Shown here: piece after piece, positions 33,003 through 43,400 of the stretch
How positions within the stretch are numbered: the first letter of the stretch is position 1
How the letters are laid out: every line of letters begins with the position of its first letter
Source: a virus
DNA: 64,000 nt
Direction: 5' to 3' (one strand)
Virus record (IMG/VR): IMGVR_UViG_3300025133_000052
Coordinates: 1 to 64,000 of that record
Program-made: the position numbers and the translations under genes
The notes under the pieces: generated by a model
Told to the model about the DNA's origin: nothing
What the model saw: the letters and a program-made list of their open reading frames with translations, nothing else
Database searches by the model: none

Positions 33003-33464
33003 TTATGCAGCTCCGCCTGAAAAAACAAGATCAAATGCAACTTGCATTTCAGTTTCTGAACCTTGATCAGCAATAATGTCATTAGCCATGGTTTCAATGT
33101 TTGCTACTTCTGTAGAAATAACCCCGTTATATTCACTAGCTTCTTGACCTATAGTAATCGCGGCTTTTGCAAGGTTTGACTGGATTACCATACCAGTCTG
33201 AAGAGCAGATCCTTCCCTTATACCTGCTGCGAGATTCGCGAATTCATCCTCTCTGGCTGCTTGTTCAACGCGCCACACGCCACTATGCTTGGCTTTCATA
33301 GCTTCTGTTTGGCCAGTAACTGAGTCATCCATCTCCTGTTTTTTAGTATTTCTGAAGGTGCCTGCAACATCAGTGATACTTGTAATTGCATCATTGTTAG
33401 CTGTTACTTGCTCTCTTAGTTTTACAACCAGATTACCCGCGATTGCACTCATATTTGTCATCAT
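33003..33464 (-). CDS. Alanine-rich coiled-coil protein, smallest of three
   Basis: A 153-residue protein of helical character with many A, E, Q and T (MSAIAGNLVVKLREQVTANN; KAAITIGQEASEYNGVISTE). It starts with ATGATG and is preceded by the same leader as the next gene. The frame ends with SGGAA and TAA, yet the following codons continue in frame as I-A-S-D-D-G-D-E-E-A-N-D-D before another TAA at 32961-32963, suggesting a lost or suppressible stop. No membrane or signal sequence. Related in style to the two genes upstream on the transcript. Function unknown; a fibrous virion component is possible. Confidence 0.6.
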   Translation of the reverse strand: MMTNMSAIAGNLVVKLREQVTANNDAITSITDVAGTFRNTKKQEMDDSVTGQTEAMKAKHSGVWRVEQAAREDEFANLAAGIREGSALQTGMVIQSNLAKAAITIGQEASEYNGVISTEVANIETMANDIIADQGSETEMQVAFDLVFSGGAA

Positions 33465-33480
33465 AATTATTTTCTCTATT
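33459..33480 (-). repeat. Identical leader, copy 1 (22 bases)
   Basis: The segment covering the ATGATG start and the preceding AATAGAGAAAATAATT is identical to 34302-34323. A looser copy (AGAGAACAAATTATGATG) precedes the third gene at about 35638-35655. AGAG probably acts as the ribosome site. Confidence 0.85.
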
Positions 33481-33527
33481 TATGTTTTGTTAAAATATTA
33501 TTTTTAAGTTATATATACTATTTTTAG

Positions 33528-34307
33528 CTAGCTAGCTGCATAAGCTTCTAACTCGGACTTAGCTATAGCTAAGCTATCCTGTGCATATGTCTTAGCAGCT
33601 AATGCTTTAGCTAAATCAGCTGATGCATCAGCTTTGTTCGTCGCTGATTTCGTGAGTTGTGCTTGAGCGGCTTCAATAGCAGCTGTATCTTCACTTGCTG
33701 TAGCTACGGCAAGAGCTTTTGTTGATTCTTTTAATTCAGCTTCAGCAGCTACAAGGTTTGCTTCTGCATCAGCAAACTCGGTCAATGACTTATCAGCTTC
33801 AGCTTGTGCTGACATTACTGCGGCTTCAAGTTCTGCAAAAGATGCTGCTGCAGGTGGTGATCCGAAAGCTGCTGTAAATCCCATAACGATAGAATCGATA
33901 CCATCAACAGATCCTGTGTGATCACTTACACGGCCTACGTCGATTATTCCATCACTGAAAAAAGAACTGTATCTTGTTATGGCTGCACCGTTGGAAGCGT
34001 CTATTGCAGATTTACAGTCTTCAAGTGACTCGAAGGTTGCTTCTGCAACTTCATCATCGACTCTAATACTATCGCTTGTAGCAGCTGCTATAGCGTTATA
34101 CCTCTCTATAGCTGTTAGTCTTTCCGCTCTATAAGCTGTTATTTTTCTTTGCAAAGGGAACATTGCGTTTTCAAGCTCCAGCGCGAACACTTCCGCGTTC
34201 TGTACTTCTATTTCACCTTGTGCAGATAATGCAGCATAGCAATTTTCTTTAGAAGCTAAAAGGGCCTTAGCGGCACTTTCCCCTAATTTTTTTGAGTTTG
34301 ACATCAT
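33528..34307 (-). CDS. Alanine-rich coiled-coil protein, middle of three
   Basis: A 259-residue protein, very rich in alanine with glutamate and serine (ALLASKENCYAALSAQGEIE; AEADKSLTEFADAEANLVAA). The first 90 and last 110 residues are predicted coiled coil with a short non-helical middle (YSSFFSDGIIDVGRVSDHTG). Codon use (many GCT and GCA) and composition differ from neighbours. Two neighbouring genes have the same start context and similar composition, so they probably came from duplication or were acquired together. No family recognised. Confidence 0.6.
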   Translation of the reverse strand: MMSNSKKLGESAAKALLASKENCYAALSAQGEIEVQNAEVFALELENAMFPLQRKITAYRAERLTAIERYNAIAAATSDSIRVDDEVAEATFESLEDCKSAIDASNGAAITRYSSFFSDGIIDVGRVSDHTGSVDGIDSIVMGFTAAFGSPPAAASFAELEAAVMSAQAEADKSLTEFADAEANLVAAEAELKESTKALAVATASEDTAAIEAAQAQLTKSATNKADASADLAKALAAKTYAQDSLAIAKSELEAYAAS

Positions 34308-34323
34308 AATTATTTTCTCTATT
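34302..34323 (-). repeat. Identical leader, copy 2 (22 bases)
   Basis: Second copy of the 22-base leader described at 33459-33480, including the double ATG. Conservation outside the coding region suggests that the expression signal was duplicated with the genes. Confidence 0.85.
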
Positions 34324-34360
34324 TTTTATTTTTATGTTAATTTTAAACTATAAGTTATTT

Positions 34361-35641
34361 TTAAGCTTCATTACCACCGAAGTTAGCATCTTTCCACGCC
34401 AATACAGTAGATAGAGCTGCGTTAACAAGCGCTAGTTCTACCTCAGCACGCTCTTTTATACCAATATATCTGTATTTGTCCAACATAAGTGGAAAATTAG
34501 CATCGCTAGCGTCGTTCACCTCTTGTTGTTTTGCAGTCACTGCGTCTACAAGTGCTAGGTGAGCTGCATCTGTTTCATCTGAATTTGGATCAGCTGCGAA
34601 CTTTTCATCATAGCTTGTTTGTGCTGCAGAAACGACAGCTGCCAGTTTTTCTAATGAGGATGCTGCAGAAGCTTCATTGGCTGCAATGTCGTTTGTCCTT
34701 TCATTGATTAAATCATCATAGCTAGCTATAACAGATTTTAGCGAAGACTTTTTCTCATTAGTTGTATCAATTGCAGAGTCAACAGGACCTAATTCTGTAG
34801 CCATTACTTTTTGCTCTGATGATTTTACCCCTTCATACATATTGATCCTTGCATCGGCCAGGTTTTGCTGTGCGGTATAGTGAGATACATCCTCAGCTCT
34901 ATTGCTTATTAAAGCTGCCTTGTCAGCTGTCAATTCAGACACTTTTTCTATCGAATCTGGACCAACTGCTAACCATTCTTGATTAGTCATTGTACCTGCA
35001 GCGTGAGATGCTTTGTGCCCATTTAACTGCGCAGTACTCTCTGCTAGTTGTTTTTCTTTTTCAGCTAAATCGCTTGCATAAAGGGCAGCAGCTGAAACGT
35101 CTTCACTTGCTCGTTTTGCTTTTTCAGAATTCTCTTGAGCGATCATTGCCTCTGCATTTGTAATGTTGGCTGTATGCCTTTCCATTCTTTGGTTTGCAGA
35201 CCCATTCTCACCGTAGGCCGCAGTATAAAGTTCAGTAAATGACCCTAAATCAACCCTTACTTGAGTGAATTCAGATGCTATTTTCTCAGCCTTTGCAGCT
35301 GCAGCTGCATTTGCATCGCCTTCATTTTTAGTCAATAATGACATAAGACCGGTAAATTCACTACTTTCTACCAGCTGGCTTGCACCTTGACCGAAAAATG
35401 CTTGCTGTAGTGCTGTCGTTGCAGCTTTATGGGCTTCAACTGCTGCTGTTTCATCAGCTGAATATTCTGCGGCATCATTCGCTACTGCACTATTGTAGTT
35501 TGCTACTGATGTATTATTCTTTGCTGTATGGTTAGCTGAAATTTCGGCCCATTTGGCCTCTAAGTCAGCTATTCTACCTGTTTCGATCTCTGCTAGTTTG
35601 TTTGTTACTAGGTTCACGAAGAGTTTATTGTTACTCATCAT
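34361..35641 (-). CDS. Alanine-rich coiled-coil protein, largest of three
   Basis: A 426-residue protein with nearly continuous coiled-coil character (MERHTANITNAEAMIAQENS; LAEKEKQLAESTAQLNGHKA), dominated by A, E, S, N and D. It starts ATGATG with an AGAGAAC leader related to that of its two neighbours. The long helix would measure some tens of nanometres, so a fibre, whisker or head-linked filament is possible. It lies upstream of the receptor-binding genes only across a 280-base gap, and has a candidate promoter about 230 bases before its start. Confidence 0.62.
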   Translation of the reverse strand: MMSNNKLFVNLVTNKLAEIETGRIADLEAKWAEISANHTAKNNTSVANYNSAVANDAAEYSADETAAVEAHKAATTALQQAFFGQGASQLVESSEFTGLMSLLTKNEGDANAAAAAKAEKIASEFTQVRVDLGSFTELYTAAYGENGSANQRMERHTANITNAEAMIAQENSEKAKRASEDVSAAALYASDLAEKEKQLAESTAQLNGHKASHAAGTMTNQEWLAVGPDSIEKVSELTADKAALISNRAEDVSHYTAQQNLADARINMYEGVKSSEQKVMATELGPVDSAIDTTNEKKSSLKSVIASYDDLINERTNDIAANEASAASSLEKLAAVVSAAQTSYDEKFAADPNSDETDAAHLALVDAVTAKQQEVNDASDANFPLMLDKYRYIGIKERAEVELALVNAALSTVLAWKDANFGGNEA

Positions 35642-35920
35642 AATTTGTTCTCTTGTTTATGATTGTTAAAAAAAATAAAAATACTACCTGTGCGCAATCA
35701 GTAGTAATGTCGTATGTATTGTGTATTATGTGTTTCCTCTGTATGGTGTTATATACTTGATATTATTATTATATTAAGATATTATTTTTAAAAATAATTA
35801 ACCTCTATTTGTAATAACCCTTAAATTTATTTGGAAACTTTATTAGGAAAGTTTATGTGTGTCATTTTCAAATATAAATATCATTTTACATTGAAAACAA
35901 CTGCTGTATAAAAAAATAAT
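35642..35920 (-). promoter_or_regulatory. 280-base non-coding gap with candidate promoter
   Basis: No frame is supported in this AT-rich gap. A copy of the motif (GATATTTATATT on the coding strand) lies at 35871-35882, and a further run with homopolymer A and T follows. The 230-base distance to the alanine-rich gene would be a long leader. I see no strong hairpin. Confidence 0.4.
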
Positions 35921-36751
35921 TTACAGAGATATACCGGGATTTGTGAAATCTAGAGAGTCAAGACCTTCTTCAAATGACGTAACATCTTCTGCACTGATGC
36001 CGCCCTCTTGTTCCCATTTTTCACGCTCAAATTCAGTAGTGGATGTATGAGCTTCAATACAGTTGTAAAGCACTAAATTGTATATGATATCATCTCCTAT
36101 ATTGTAATATGTGCTAGAACTCCAGTCTGTGACTCCTGTGGAAGATCCTAGGGCTACTTCTCGGATAGCTTGTATAGATACTCTGATTTCATCAGTGCTA
36201 TCTACTTTTGTGTACTTAAAGGTAAGGAAGTTTATAAATCCGACTTGAAATACACCGTCATTTTGTAGTACGACGAATTTTGATTTACCCGTCTTGTACT
36301 GGGAATTTATTTCTTCAATACCGTATCCGTTGATCTTAACAGGGGCCCCGTTACAGTACAATCTAATAGTAATTGTTACTCCGGATTCACCAAAGTCAGA
36401 TGAATCAAAGTCAAAGTCTAAAGCTCCTTCCTGGTATATTATATACTCTTTATCTTTATTAAAGAGAATCTTATTTGTACCTGTATTACTTGTTACTTCA
36501 ATGTCACGGTCTACGACAATCTTCTTTTCAGTTTCTTGTAAATTGTCATATCCACCTCTATCGGTCATTAATGACTGCATAGCTGCTTCAACAACTTGTT
36601 TACTTAACCCGACTTTACGTGCCATTCGATTTAAATTAGCTATAGATGTTATATCGTAGTAATCACCATCACTTAGATTAGAAACGTACGTAAATTTAGA
36701 TTTACCTTCACGCTTCCACTTTGTTCTATCTTTTATTATACCGAATTTCAT
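35921..36751 (-). CDS. Tail protein with C-terminal chitin-binding-like module
   Basis: A 276-residue protein. Residues of about 70-205 are beta-rich (VTITIRLYCNGAPVKINGYG). Near the C-terminus DWSSSTYYNIGDDIIYNLVL followed by YNCIEAHTST-FEREKWEQ has the carbohydrate-binding type 3 pattern (W, YxxGDxVxY, Y-x-C, HTS, F, W). This suggests binding of a surface polysaccharide. The N-terminal MKFGIIKDRTKWKREGKSKF section may join to the tail. It is adjacent to other fibre genes and is probably a receptor-binding or adhesin component. The module assignment is from pattern only. Confidence 0.65.
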   Translation of the reverse strand: MKFGIIKDRTKWKREGKSKFTYVSNLSDGDYYDITSIANLNRMARKVGLSKQVVEAAMQSLMTDRGGYDNLQETEKKIVVDRDIEVTSNTGTNKILFNKDKEYIIYQEGALDFDFDSSDFGESGVTITIRLYCNGAPVKINGYGIEEINSQYKTGKSKFVVLQNDGVFQVGFINFLTFKYTKVDSTDEIRVSIQAIREVALGSSTGVTDWSSSTYYNIGDDIIYNLVLYNCIEAHTSTTEFEREKWEQEGGISAEDVTSFEEGLDSLDFTNPGISL

Positions 36752-36763
36752 AATATATACATT

Positions 36764-37381
36764 CTACAGACCTAATGCTTCGTTTTGAAACATTGTTGAA
36801 AATATTCTAATGTTATCAATAGCTATTGGAGGATTATTAGCAGCTAATTCGCTTCCGGTGTTTACCCATGTAAACAATATACGTTTAGAGTCACCTCTGT
36901 AATCAGATATATCAAGTTCGATAAACTCTCTCATCCAAACACTTTGCAGTGCGTACGCTTTACCAGTTGTTGTAGTATATCCTAAATTTGGATCCCAACC
37001 AAGGGGCTCTCCGTCATATGGGTCGTATTGAGTACCTGCTGAAACACCAGCTATAGTCTCTATTTGAAATACATTTAAGTATGATGAGTCTGCAGATCCT
37101 ATACCTTTATAGTAAAATTCAAGATATGATTTTGCTGATACTTCAGGAATATCTACATCTATGTAAAAATGACTAACTTGTAGTGATGTGTGATCGTAGG
37201 TATTAGTGGTACCGGTATCAGAGCTAATGTAAAGAGCAGTGTCTCCGGTATGTGTCTCAGCTGATCCAAGTGTCCATGTATTAGTAGTGTCATTGACTAG
37301 TGTAATGTCACTTGGTAACCCAGATTCAAAATCAGTTTTAAATAAATCTACTCTAACAGTTTGTAATGGATTGTAAGTCAT
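36764..37381 (-). CDS. Jelly-roll-like tail protein, possible carbohydrate-binding
   Basis: A 205-residue, beta-rich protein. The pattern FKTDFESGLPSDITLVNDTT, then WTLGSAETHTGDTALYISSD and a YLEFYYKGIGSADSSYLNVF segment matches MAM/CBM-like jelly rolls, where a W and a GxxALYIS turn are typical. A later WMREFIELDISDYRGDSKRI strand also fits. Placed between the chitin-binding-like protein and a long fibre, it is likely a host-recognition module. AAAGGTGA precedes the start. No signal peptide. Confidence 0.6.
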   Translation of the reverse strand: MTYNPLQTVRVDLFKTDFESGLPSDITLVNDTTNTWTLGSAETHTGDTALYISSDTGTTNTYDHTSLQVSHFYIDVDIPEVSAKSYLEFYYKGIGSADSSYLNVFQIETIAGVSAGTQYDPYDGEPLGWDPNLGYTTTTGKAYALQSVWMREFIELDISDYRGDSKRILFTWVNTGSELAANNPPIAIDNIRIFSTMFQNEALGL

Positions 37382-37413
37382 TTTTTATTTCACCTTTTTT
37401 TCTTGTACATCGT

Positions 37414-40344
37414 TTAATATGGTACCCATGATTTTCCTGTATTTACCACGGATAATGTAGTACCACCACTGGTTAGTGTGAATGCATCCATGTGTTCTTG
37501 CCCACCACCACCGTAACACTGCCCTGCAATTGAGGAACTTAGGTAAAGTGTTTCATATCGTAAATTATTTATTACGTCGTAAACTCTACCAACATCTGTT
37601 GCTGTAGCATCCGGTAGTACGGTAAATATACCAGCGCTTTGAATTACACTATCTGATCCAGAAGCTATATAAAAGCGAGTATCGACGGGGATATTAAATG
37701 ATTGACCGTCAGCTGTGTATTCTTGCTCTGTTAATTTAAATGTCGTGGATCCTTGAATATTTATTGATCCTGTTACATTTAATGAGCCTGTTACGTCAGC
37801 GCTTCTTTTTGTTCTAACTTTTCCAGTTGGTTCTATAAACATACTTTCTACTGCATTGGTGAATCCATTAGAATTTCCTGTTAAAAAACTAATACCTCCT
37901 TCATAGACAAATGAGTTTGCAATACAAAGATTATTTGGTGTTGCATGTCCCGCTCCGTGGTAAATTGCTGATCCTGTTATTCCTCCATCTTGTACTAATT
38001 CTATTCTTGGATTATCATTTTCATCTGTATCTGAATCATCAGCTTGTAATTTTAATACTACATCTCCACTCCCTGATGATATTATATGTAATACAGCATC
38101 TGATCCGCTAGGAGAAATCATTTCTGTTAAGCTTCCTGCAACTTTAAGTGAGCCTGTTATTTGATTCTCTGCAGTTGATTTAACGTATCCTCTCCCGTCG
38201 ACCAGTAATAAATCATTTTCATTGGTGTATCCGTAAGATGGACTAGTTACCCTAAATACCGGGCCATTGTCTGAACCAGTTATATGTAATCCTCCACTCG
38301 GTAGCGATGCCATGGAATCTCCATTAATTATAGGTCCTATGCATACATCACCGTACGCTCCGATGAATATACGCTGTGTGTTAAATGTAGAGAGTGTTAA
38401 TCGATTTCCTAAAGACCCATGTAGTGTATTATTATACGCTCCTATGTCTATACCACTCCAGCTATGCTGGACTGAAAATCTGTTACTCCAATCGCTATCT
38501 TGTGAAACTATTGCAGTTGAATTACCCCCTGTAGGGGATATAACTAAGTGTGGGTATGTGGATAATCCACTAGTGTAGTGATTTGTACCTGTTATCGCGA
38601 TATAACTCGCGGTTAACGGACCAGTTATATTGATTGCTGTAGAAGATTCAATATCACCGGTTATGCTTAATGATCCTGTTATATAGGTATCACCTTCAAT
38701 GTCTAATGTTGTTGCTGGTACAGTTTTCCCAATCCCTACATATCCGTAATTGTTAGAATCTACAGTAATTCCATTATTTATTTGTTTTGTATAAAACCCT
38801 GCATCGGTTTCACCACCTAGTGTAGCTCCTACTATAGATGAAGAAAATTGAAAGTCTGTATTACCTATAGATGTTATGAAAGGACTGGTGTATTCTTCAT
38901 CAATATAGATATAAAAGTTAATTGACCCGGAATGCATATTACCATCCCGTAACACAGCAATTGAACTTGAAGGTAAAGCCTCTCTTCCGTAACTATTAAT
39001 AATTGAATAGAAACTCGCTGTACTCGGGAGCCCACCGCTTCCACTTTGATGTTTAAAGCTCCAATCTAGTTCAGCCATTTTAGCTTGAGCTGCTGAACCT
39101 CCGTATAGTTGAACTAAAAATCTTCCTGATTTTGAAGTATAATCTGAGTAGGCGAAGCTTCCGATGGTTTGCCATTTATTATCATTCGCTGTGTCAGAAT
39201 TTATACCATGCCAACTATAGTACCCATTTCGAAGCATTCCGGTTTGACCACTTTGAAAATCGAACCCCATATCACTGCTTCCAGATGATATAAATTTAAT
39301 TGAACTTATATTTCCTGATGATGTTATATTATTTATTACAGTTGCATCTAAAGCACCTGATATATGTGTTTGGTAAGCTTGGTTTGAACCTGATCCATAG
39401 AATATTTGATTTTCTAGGAGGTTAGGGATGTCATTTGTTCTATCTATTGACGATACTTTTAATCCTTGTATTATTGTACCATTTGTTTTTAAAATGATAC
39501 CCATATTTTGTATGAGATTAGTACCTATTGGTTTTGTTGTGGTTAAGGTGCTACCGCTGGCGACATAAACTGTATCACCATCAGATAAGCCGGTAAATCC
39601 AGTTATATTTTCATTTAAAACGCCAGTGACGACAGCATAACCATCTTTGTTACCTGTAGTGTCTAGGTCTTGAGCCAATATACCAATGGATGGCATTTTT
39701 GATGTATCAGATGCATCTGCCTTCCCCACTAATATTCTATTACTACCACCAATCTCCCCTTTAGAATAGACAGGAGTACCAGCATCTAAATTAACGCCCT
39801 CATCATTTCTTACTTGTAAATCTAATCTTTCACCATTTCCTAGGGTTAAATTACCTGCACCATCTGTTACTATAACTTGGCCCTCATCTCCATCTGTTGA
39901 TGGATATGTTAAGTCGTTTAATATAATTGATGAGCCAGAGGCTTTAAATGAGCCTGTAATTTGTACTTCAGCTGAAGCTGTTGCGTACGTCCCGCCATCA
40001 TACCATACATCACTACCTCCAACTGTAGGTAGGTTTACTAGACCTGCTCCGTCACCTATAAAATAATCTGATGTTGTTGATCCGGTAATATTTACTGATC
40101 CTGTAAATTCGTGGATATCTGATAACTCATCTCCGAATATAGTTGAACCACTCGTAAAAATTATTGAATGTGATACACGCATCCTTTCTGCGAATAACGT
40201 ATCTGTAATCGTAAGGGACCCTGATATTTTTAATGTCTCAAATGATCCCGAACCGTTTATTATAGTTACACCATCATCTGGATCTACTTGTAATAACCGT
40301 TGAAAGGAACTCGATATATATAAATTACTTAAATCTTTTGCCAT
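37414..40344 (-). CDS. Long tail fibre protein
   Basis: A 976-residue protein with repetitive beta motifs of the type I-x-G-S-L-x-I-T-G/D and S-S-G-S, starting DLSNLYISSSFQRLLQVDPD, then GVTIINGSGSFETLKISGSL. Such repeats form triple-stranded fibres. A hydrolase signature is not visible. The C-terminal 100 residues (TFKLTEQEYTADGQSFNIPV; TLYLSSSIAGQCYGGGGQEH) may be the tip. It has its own promoter and a good AGGA site. It sits with other host-recognition genes between the alanine-rich group and the S74 fibre. Confidence 0.75.
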   Translation of the reverse strand: MAKDLSNLYISSSFQRLLQVDPDDGVTIINGSGSFETLKISGSLTITDTLFAERMRVSHSIIFTSGSTIFGDELSDIHEFTGSVNITGSTTSDYFIGDGAGLVNLPTVGGSDVWYDGGTYATASAEVQITGSFKASGSSIILNDLTYPSTDGDEGQVIVTDGAGNLTLGNGERLDLQVRNDEGVNLDAGTPVYSKGEIGGSNRILVGKADASDTSKMPSIGILAQDLDTTGNKDGYAVVTGVLNENITGFTGLSDGDTVYVASGSTLTTTKPIGTNLIQNMGIILKTNGTIIQGLKVSSIDRTNDIPNLLENQIFYGSGSNQAYQTHISGALDATVINNITSSGNISSIKFISSGSSDMGFDFQSGQTGMLRNGYYSWHGINSDTANDNKWQTIGSFAYSDYTSKSGRFLVQLYGGSAAQAKMAELDWSFKHQSGSGGLPSTASFYSIINSYGREALPSSSIAVLRDGNMHSGSINFYIYIDEEYTSPFITSIGNTDFQFSSSIVGATLGGETDAGFYTKQINNGITVDSNNYGYVGIGKTVPATTLDIEGDTYITGSLSITGDIESSTAINITGPLTASYIAITGTNHYTSGLSTYPHLVISPTGGNSTAIVSQDSDWSNRFSVQHSWSGIDIGAYNNTLHGSLGNRLTLSTFNTQRIFIGAYGDVCIGPIINGDSMASLPSGGLHITGSDNGPVFRVTSPSYGYTNENDLLLVDGRGYVKSTAENQITGSLKVAGSLTEMISPSGSDAVLHIISSGSGDVVLKLQADDSDTDENDNPRIELVQDGGITGSAIYHGAGHATPNNLCIANSFVYEGGISFLTGNSNGFTNAVESMFIEPTGKVRTKRSADVTGSLNVTGSINIQGSTTFKLTEQEYTADGQSFNIPVDTRFYIASGSDSVIQSAGIFTVLPDATATDVGRVYDVINNLRYETLYLSSSIAGQCYGGGGQEHMDAFTLTSGGTTLSVVNTGKSWVPY

Positions 40345-40387
40345 TTAGGAATTCCTGCTTGTATTTTTCTAAAACTATAGTTTTTCG

Positions 40388-40399
40388 TATATAAATATC
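40388..40399 (-). promoter_or_regulatory. Candidate promoter of the long tail fibre
   Basis: The coding strand reads GATATTTATATA about 44 bases before the ATG at 40344. Confidence 0.46.
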
Positions 40400-40436
40400 A
40401 AGTAATTTCAATAATGTTTAAAATACTGTACCAACT

Positions 40437-43400
40437 CTATAATTTATGTTCTAACCGTTCAATTCTTGTTTGTAAATCTTCAATTATTTCTTGCTGCTCT
40501 TTGATTGCTTCTATAAGTAAAGCAGGTATTTTCCTGTAATGTACTCCTAAATACCCATTTTGTTCATTTTCAAATACTAATTCAGGTATATGCTGTTGTA
40601 CATTTTGAGCTATTAACCCTATATCTCTCATTTCTTGATTTGGTGTTTCATTCCATTTAAAGAATACACCGTTTAAATTTTTAACAATTTCTAAACTATT
40701 TGGGATTGGATTTATATTATTTTTTAATCTTTTATCTGATGAAACATATCCAAACTCACCAGTTACGTCTATTTGTAAATCCCTAACTGTTGATGTAATA
40801 ATATTAGAGTAGGTAGGTAGATTTAGTATTTCTCCACCACTGCCAGGTATTTGGTTGTGATAAAATGAGTATCTAGTCGTTCCACTTAATGATCCTACCT
40901 TTACACCATATACAGTTGTACCTGCACTGGCTTGTACGATATCTATTGCAGCTGCGGTACCAGTTCCTTTTGTTTGATGTATGTTTATACCTACAGCGTT
41001 AGTGCCTTCTGAAAGTATATCGTAGGCAATACTTGCTTTAGATCCAGATATATATGTTGAGTGTGCTATAGCGGTATCATCTGCACGATATACTTTCATT
41101 TGATCGAATGCGATCGAGCCAGCTGAGCCAGAATTAATAAACCATGTTTTACTGGTGGGAGTGTGTATTACTTCTCCTACATTAACATCTTCTATACCAC
41201 CTCCTCCTGAACCTGTTCGTTCTGTTCTTATTACTACACCAGCTACACTATTACCTTGTACACCTGGATGACCTTCATATTCTGAAGGTTGAACTATATT
41301 GATACCTGATTGTGTAAACTCTTGATTGGGTAAATAATATGGTGTAACAAATGGACTACCTACTTCAACGATAGGTTGTGTTAGCAGACTACCTGTTTCG
41401 TAAAATCTAAATGTATTGGTTTGATCTGATAATATAAATCGTTTAGGTAGGTTTTGTGGTGGGTTCATAGTCCTACCGTCATCGAACCTGGTTCGAATCT
41501 CTCCCTTAATGAATAGTTGTCTATTATCTGTTCTAAATTGTAGTACCCCGGGACTCGCTCCAATATTACCGAGCGTGGCTTGTCCTCCATGAAGATCTAA
41601 TCCTACACCACCATATTCCCCCGGAGCGATATCCTTTATTGCAGAACCAGACCACATCATCCATCCGGCAGGTCCAGTTCCTTTTGATGCAGATGTAAAC
41701 CCTAAGTATCCAGTTGATCTAATCATACCTGAGGATCTTCCAGATTGTTCTAGGCCTTTTCCGAATTCTCTTCCAATGTACATAGAACCTGTTAATAGAT
41801 TGTTAGCTCCATCTATATATGTGTTACCTCCTACAAAGGATTGATCTTTTAAATATGTTACGTGACTTGCTTGGTTGTTTTCGTAATCAAAATATTCAAA
41901 TTTAAAATCAAGTTTGTCTCCCAGCATTTGTGTTTCGATAGGGATAGTTATTGTTGTACTGTTTGGATTAAATCCCGTCTCTTCTCCCGACTTCACTGAT
42001 ACTTCACTTAAATACCACGTACCTTTTTCTATTTCAAATATTACTGTACCTTTTCCGTCAGCGTCTGCTTCAAACTCAATTTGGTGATCATCGTATCGAG
42101 TAGTGCTAGTTCCCGGGTTAAGGAACCCTATTTTCTTTCCTTTAATTTTTTCTGTACCGTCGTAATCAAATCCAGAACCTGACAAGAATATATTAATCTT
42201 ACTTGCACTACCTGTTTGTTCTGCGTACGCATCAAACTGTAACACATAATCTCCTTTTTGATAGAAATCAAATGATTGGGTAGTGAATAATCTTACCGCC
42301 TCTCTATCTGGTATTTCAGTGGTATTTACCTTAAGGGAGTCGTTTAGTGGATCAATGTGATATGACATTGAGGGCGGTGGTGATATACTATTGTCTGAAT
42401 TATCTATATTCCAGTACTGATTAACTACAGATGCATCAAGAAATAATCCTGTTCTTTTATTAATATTTAATGCTGTAGTATCTACTAGCATCTCTGAAGA
42501 TTCTAAAATATTATCATCAACCAGTTGCCACGTGGATATTACACCAGGAGATTGTCGAAATGTTTTTACTCTATATACGTCCCCTGTTATAGGTTCAATA
42601 TCACTTAACGTAATACTAGCGTAGGACATTGAATTTTGCGTTGCTGTATATGTAGGAGTATCTTTATATGTTATTGAATAATTTGATAAATCAAATTGAT
42701 TGTATGTATGTTTCTTTACTGCACTTTCATTTAGATCAACAGTATATGCTTTACTCAATAATAAGTTGTTAGTATTTAATACTTTTTTTATCTTAGTAGT
42801 GTACGTTGCATTGCTTACTGTTCCGTTTTCCGGTGTTGGTTGTGGGTTGGTTGGTGTAGTAACAGTTAATGTACCACCCACCATTGATGCAGAGAACTGA
42901 GCTCCTTCTAAGTATAGTGTAGGGGCCTCTTGAAGTAGTTGATATTTAACTTGACCCAACCCGAATGTAACAATTTCAGTACCGGTTGGAAATGTTCTAT
43001 TTAGATACGGGGATACTACTTCCTGTATACTAGCGGACGGAAATTTTTCTGGATCAAATAATATTTCTGTACTGTTTCTTTTATCTGATGCAACTAACAC
43101 TGATCTCTTCCACAGTACATTATATACGTTACTGTAATCAGATGATACTCTCCTACCATCTGGGAAGTACTTTGCTACACCAGTCATGTACATTGTTGCT
43201 AGACCAGGTGGTGTGTCGTTGTATATGTAGATTGATATTACGTGACTTTCTCCGTCCTTAGCTACATATTTTGTAAACTCACTATGTATGGGATCACCGT
43301 TAAAATCTAATATTTCAAATTTAATATCAGATCCTAATTCTAAGAAATTATTATTTAACCTAACTTTAATTAGATTTTTCCCTCCTGTGAGTAATATAGG

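Noticed and set aside
42378-42900. Plus-strand frames inside the S74 fibre gene
   Set aside because: Composition and lack of context mark them as shadows of a beta-rich coding sequence on the minus strand.
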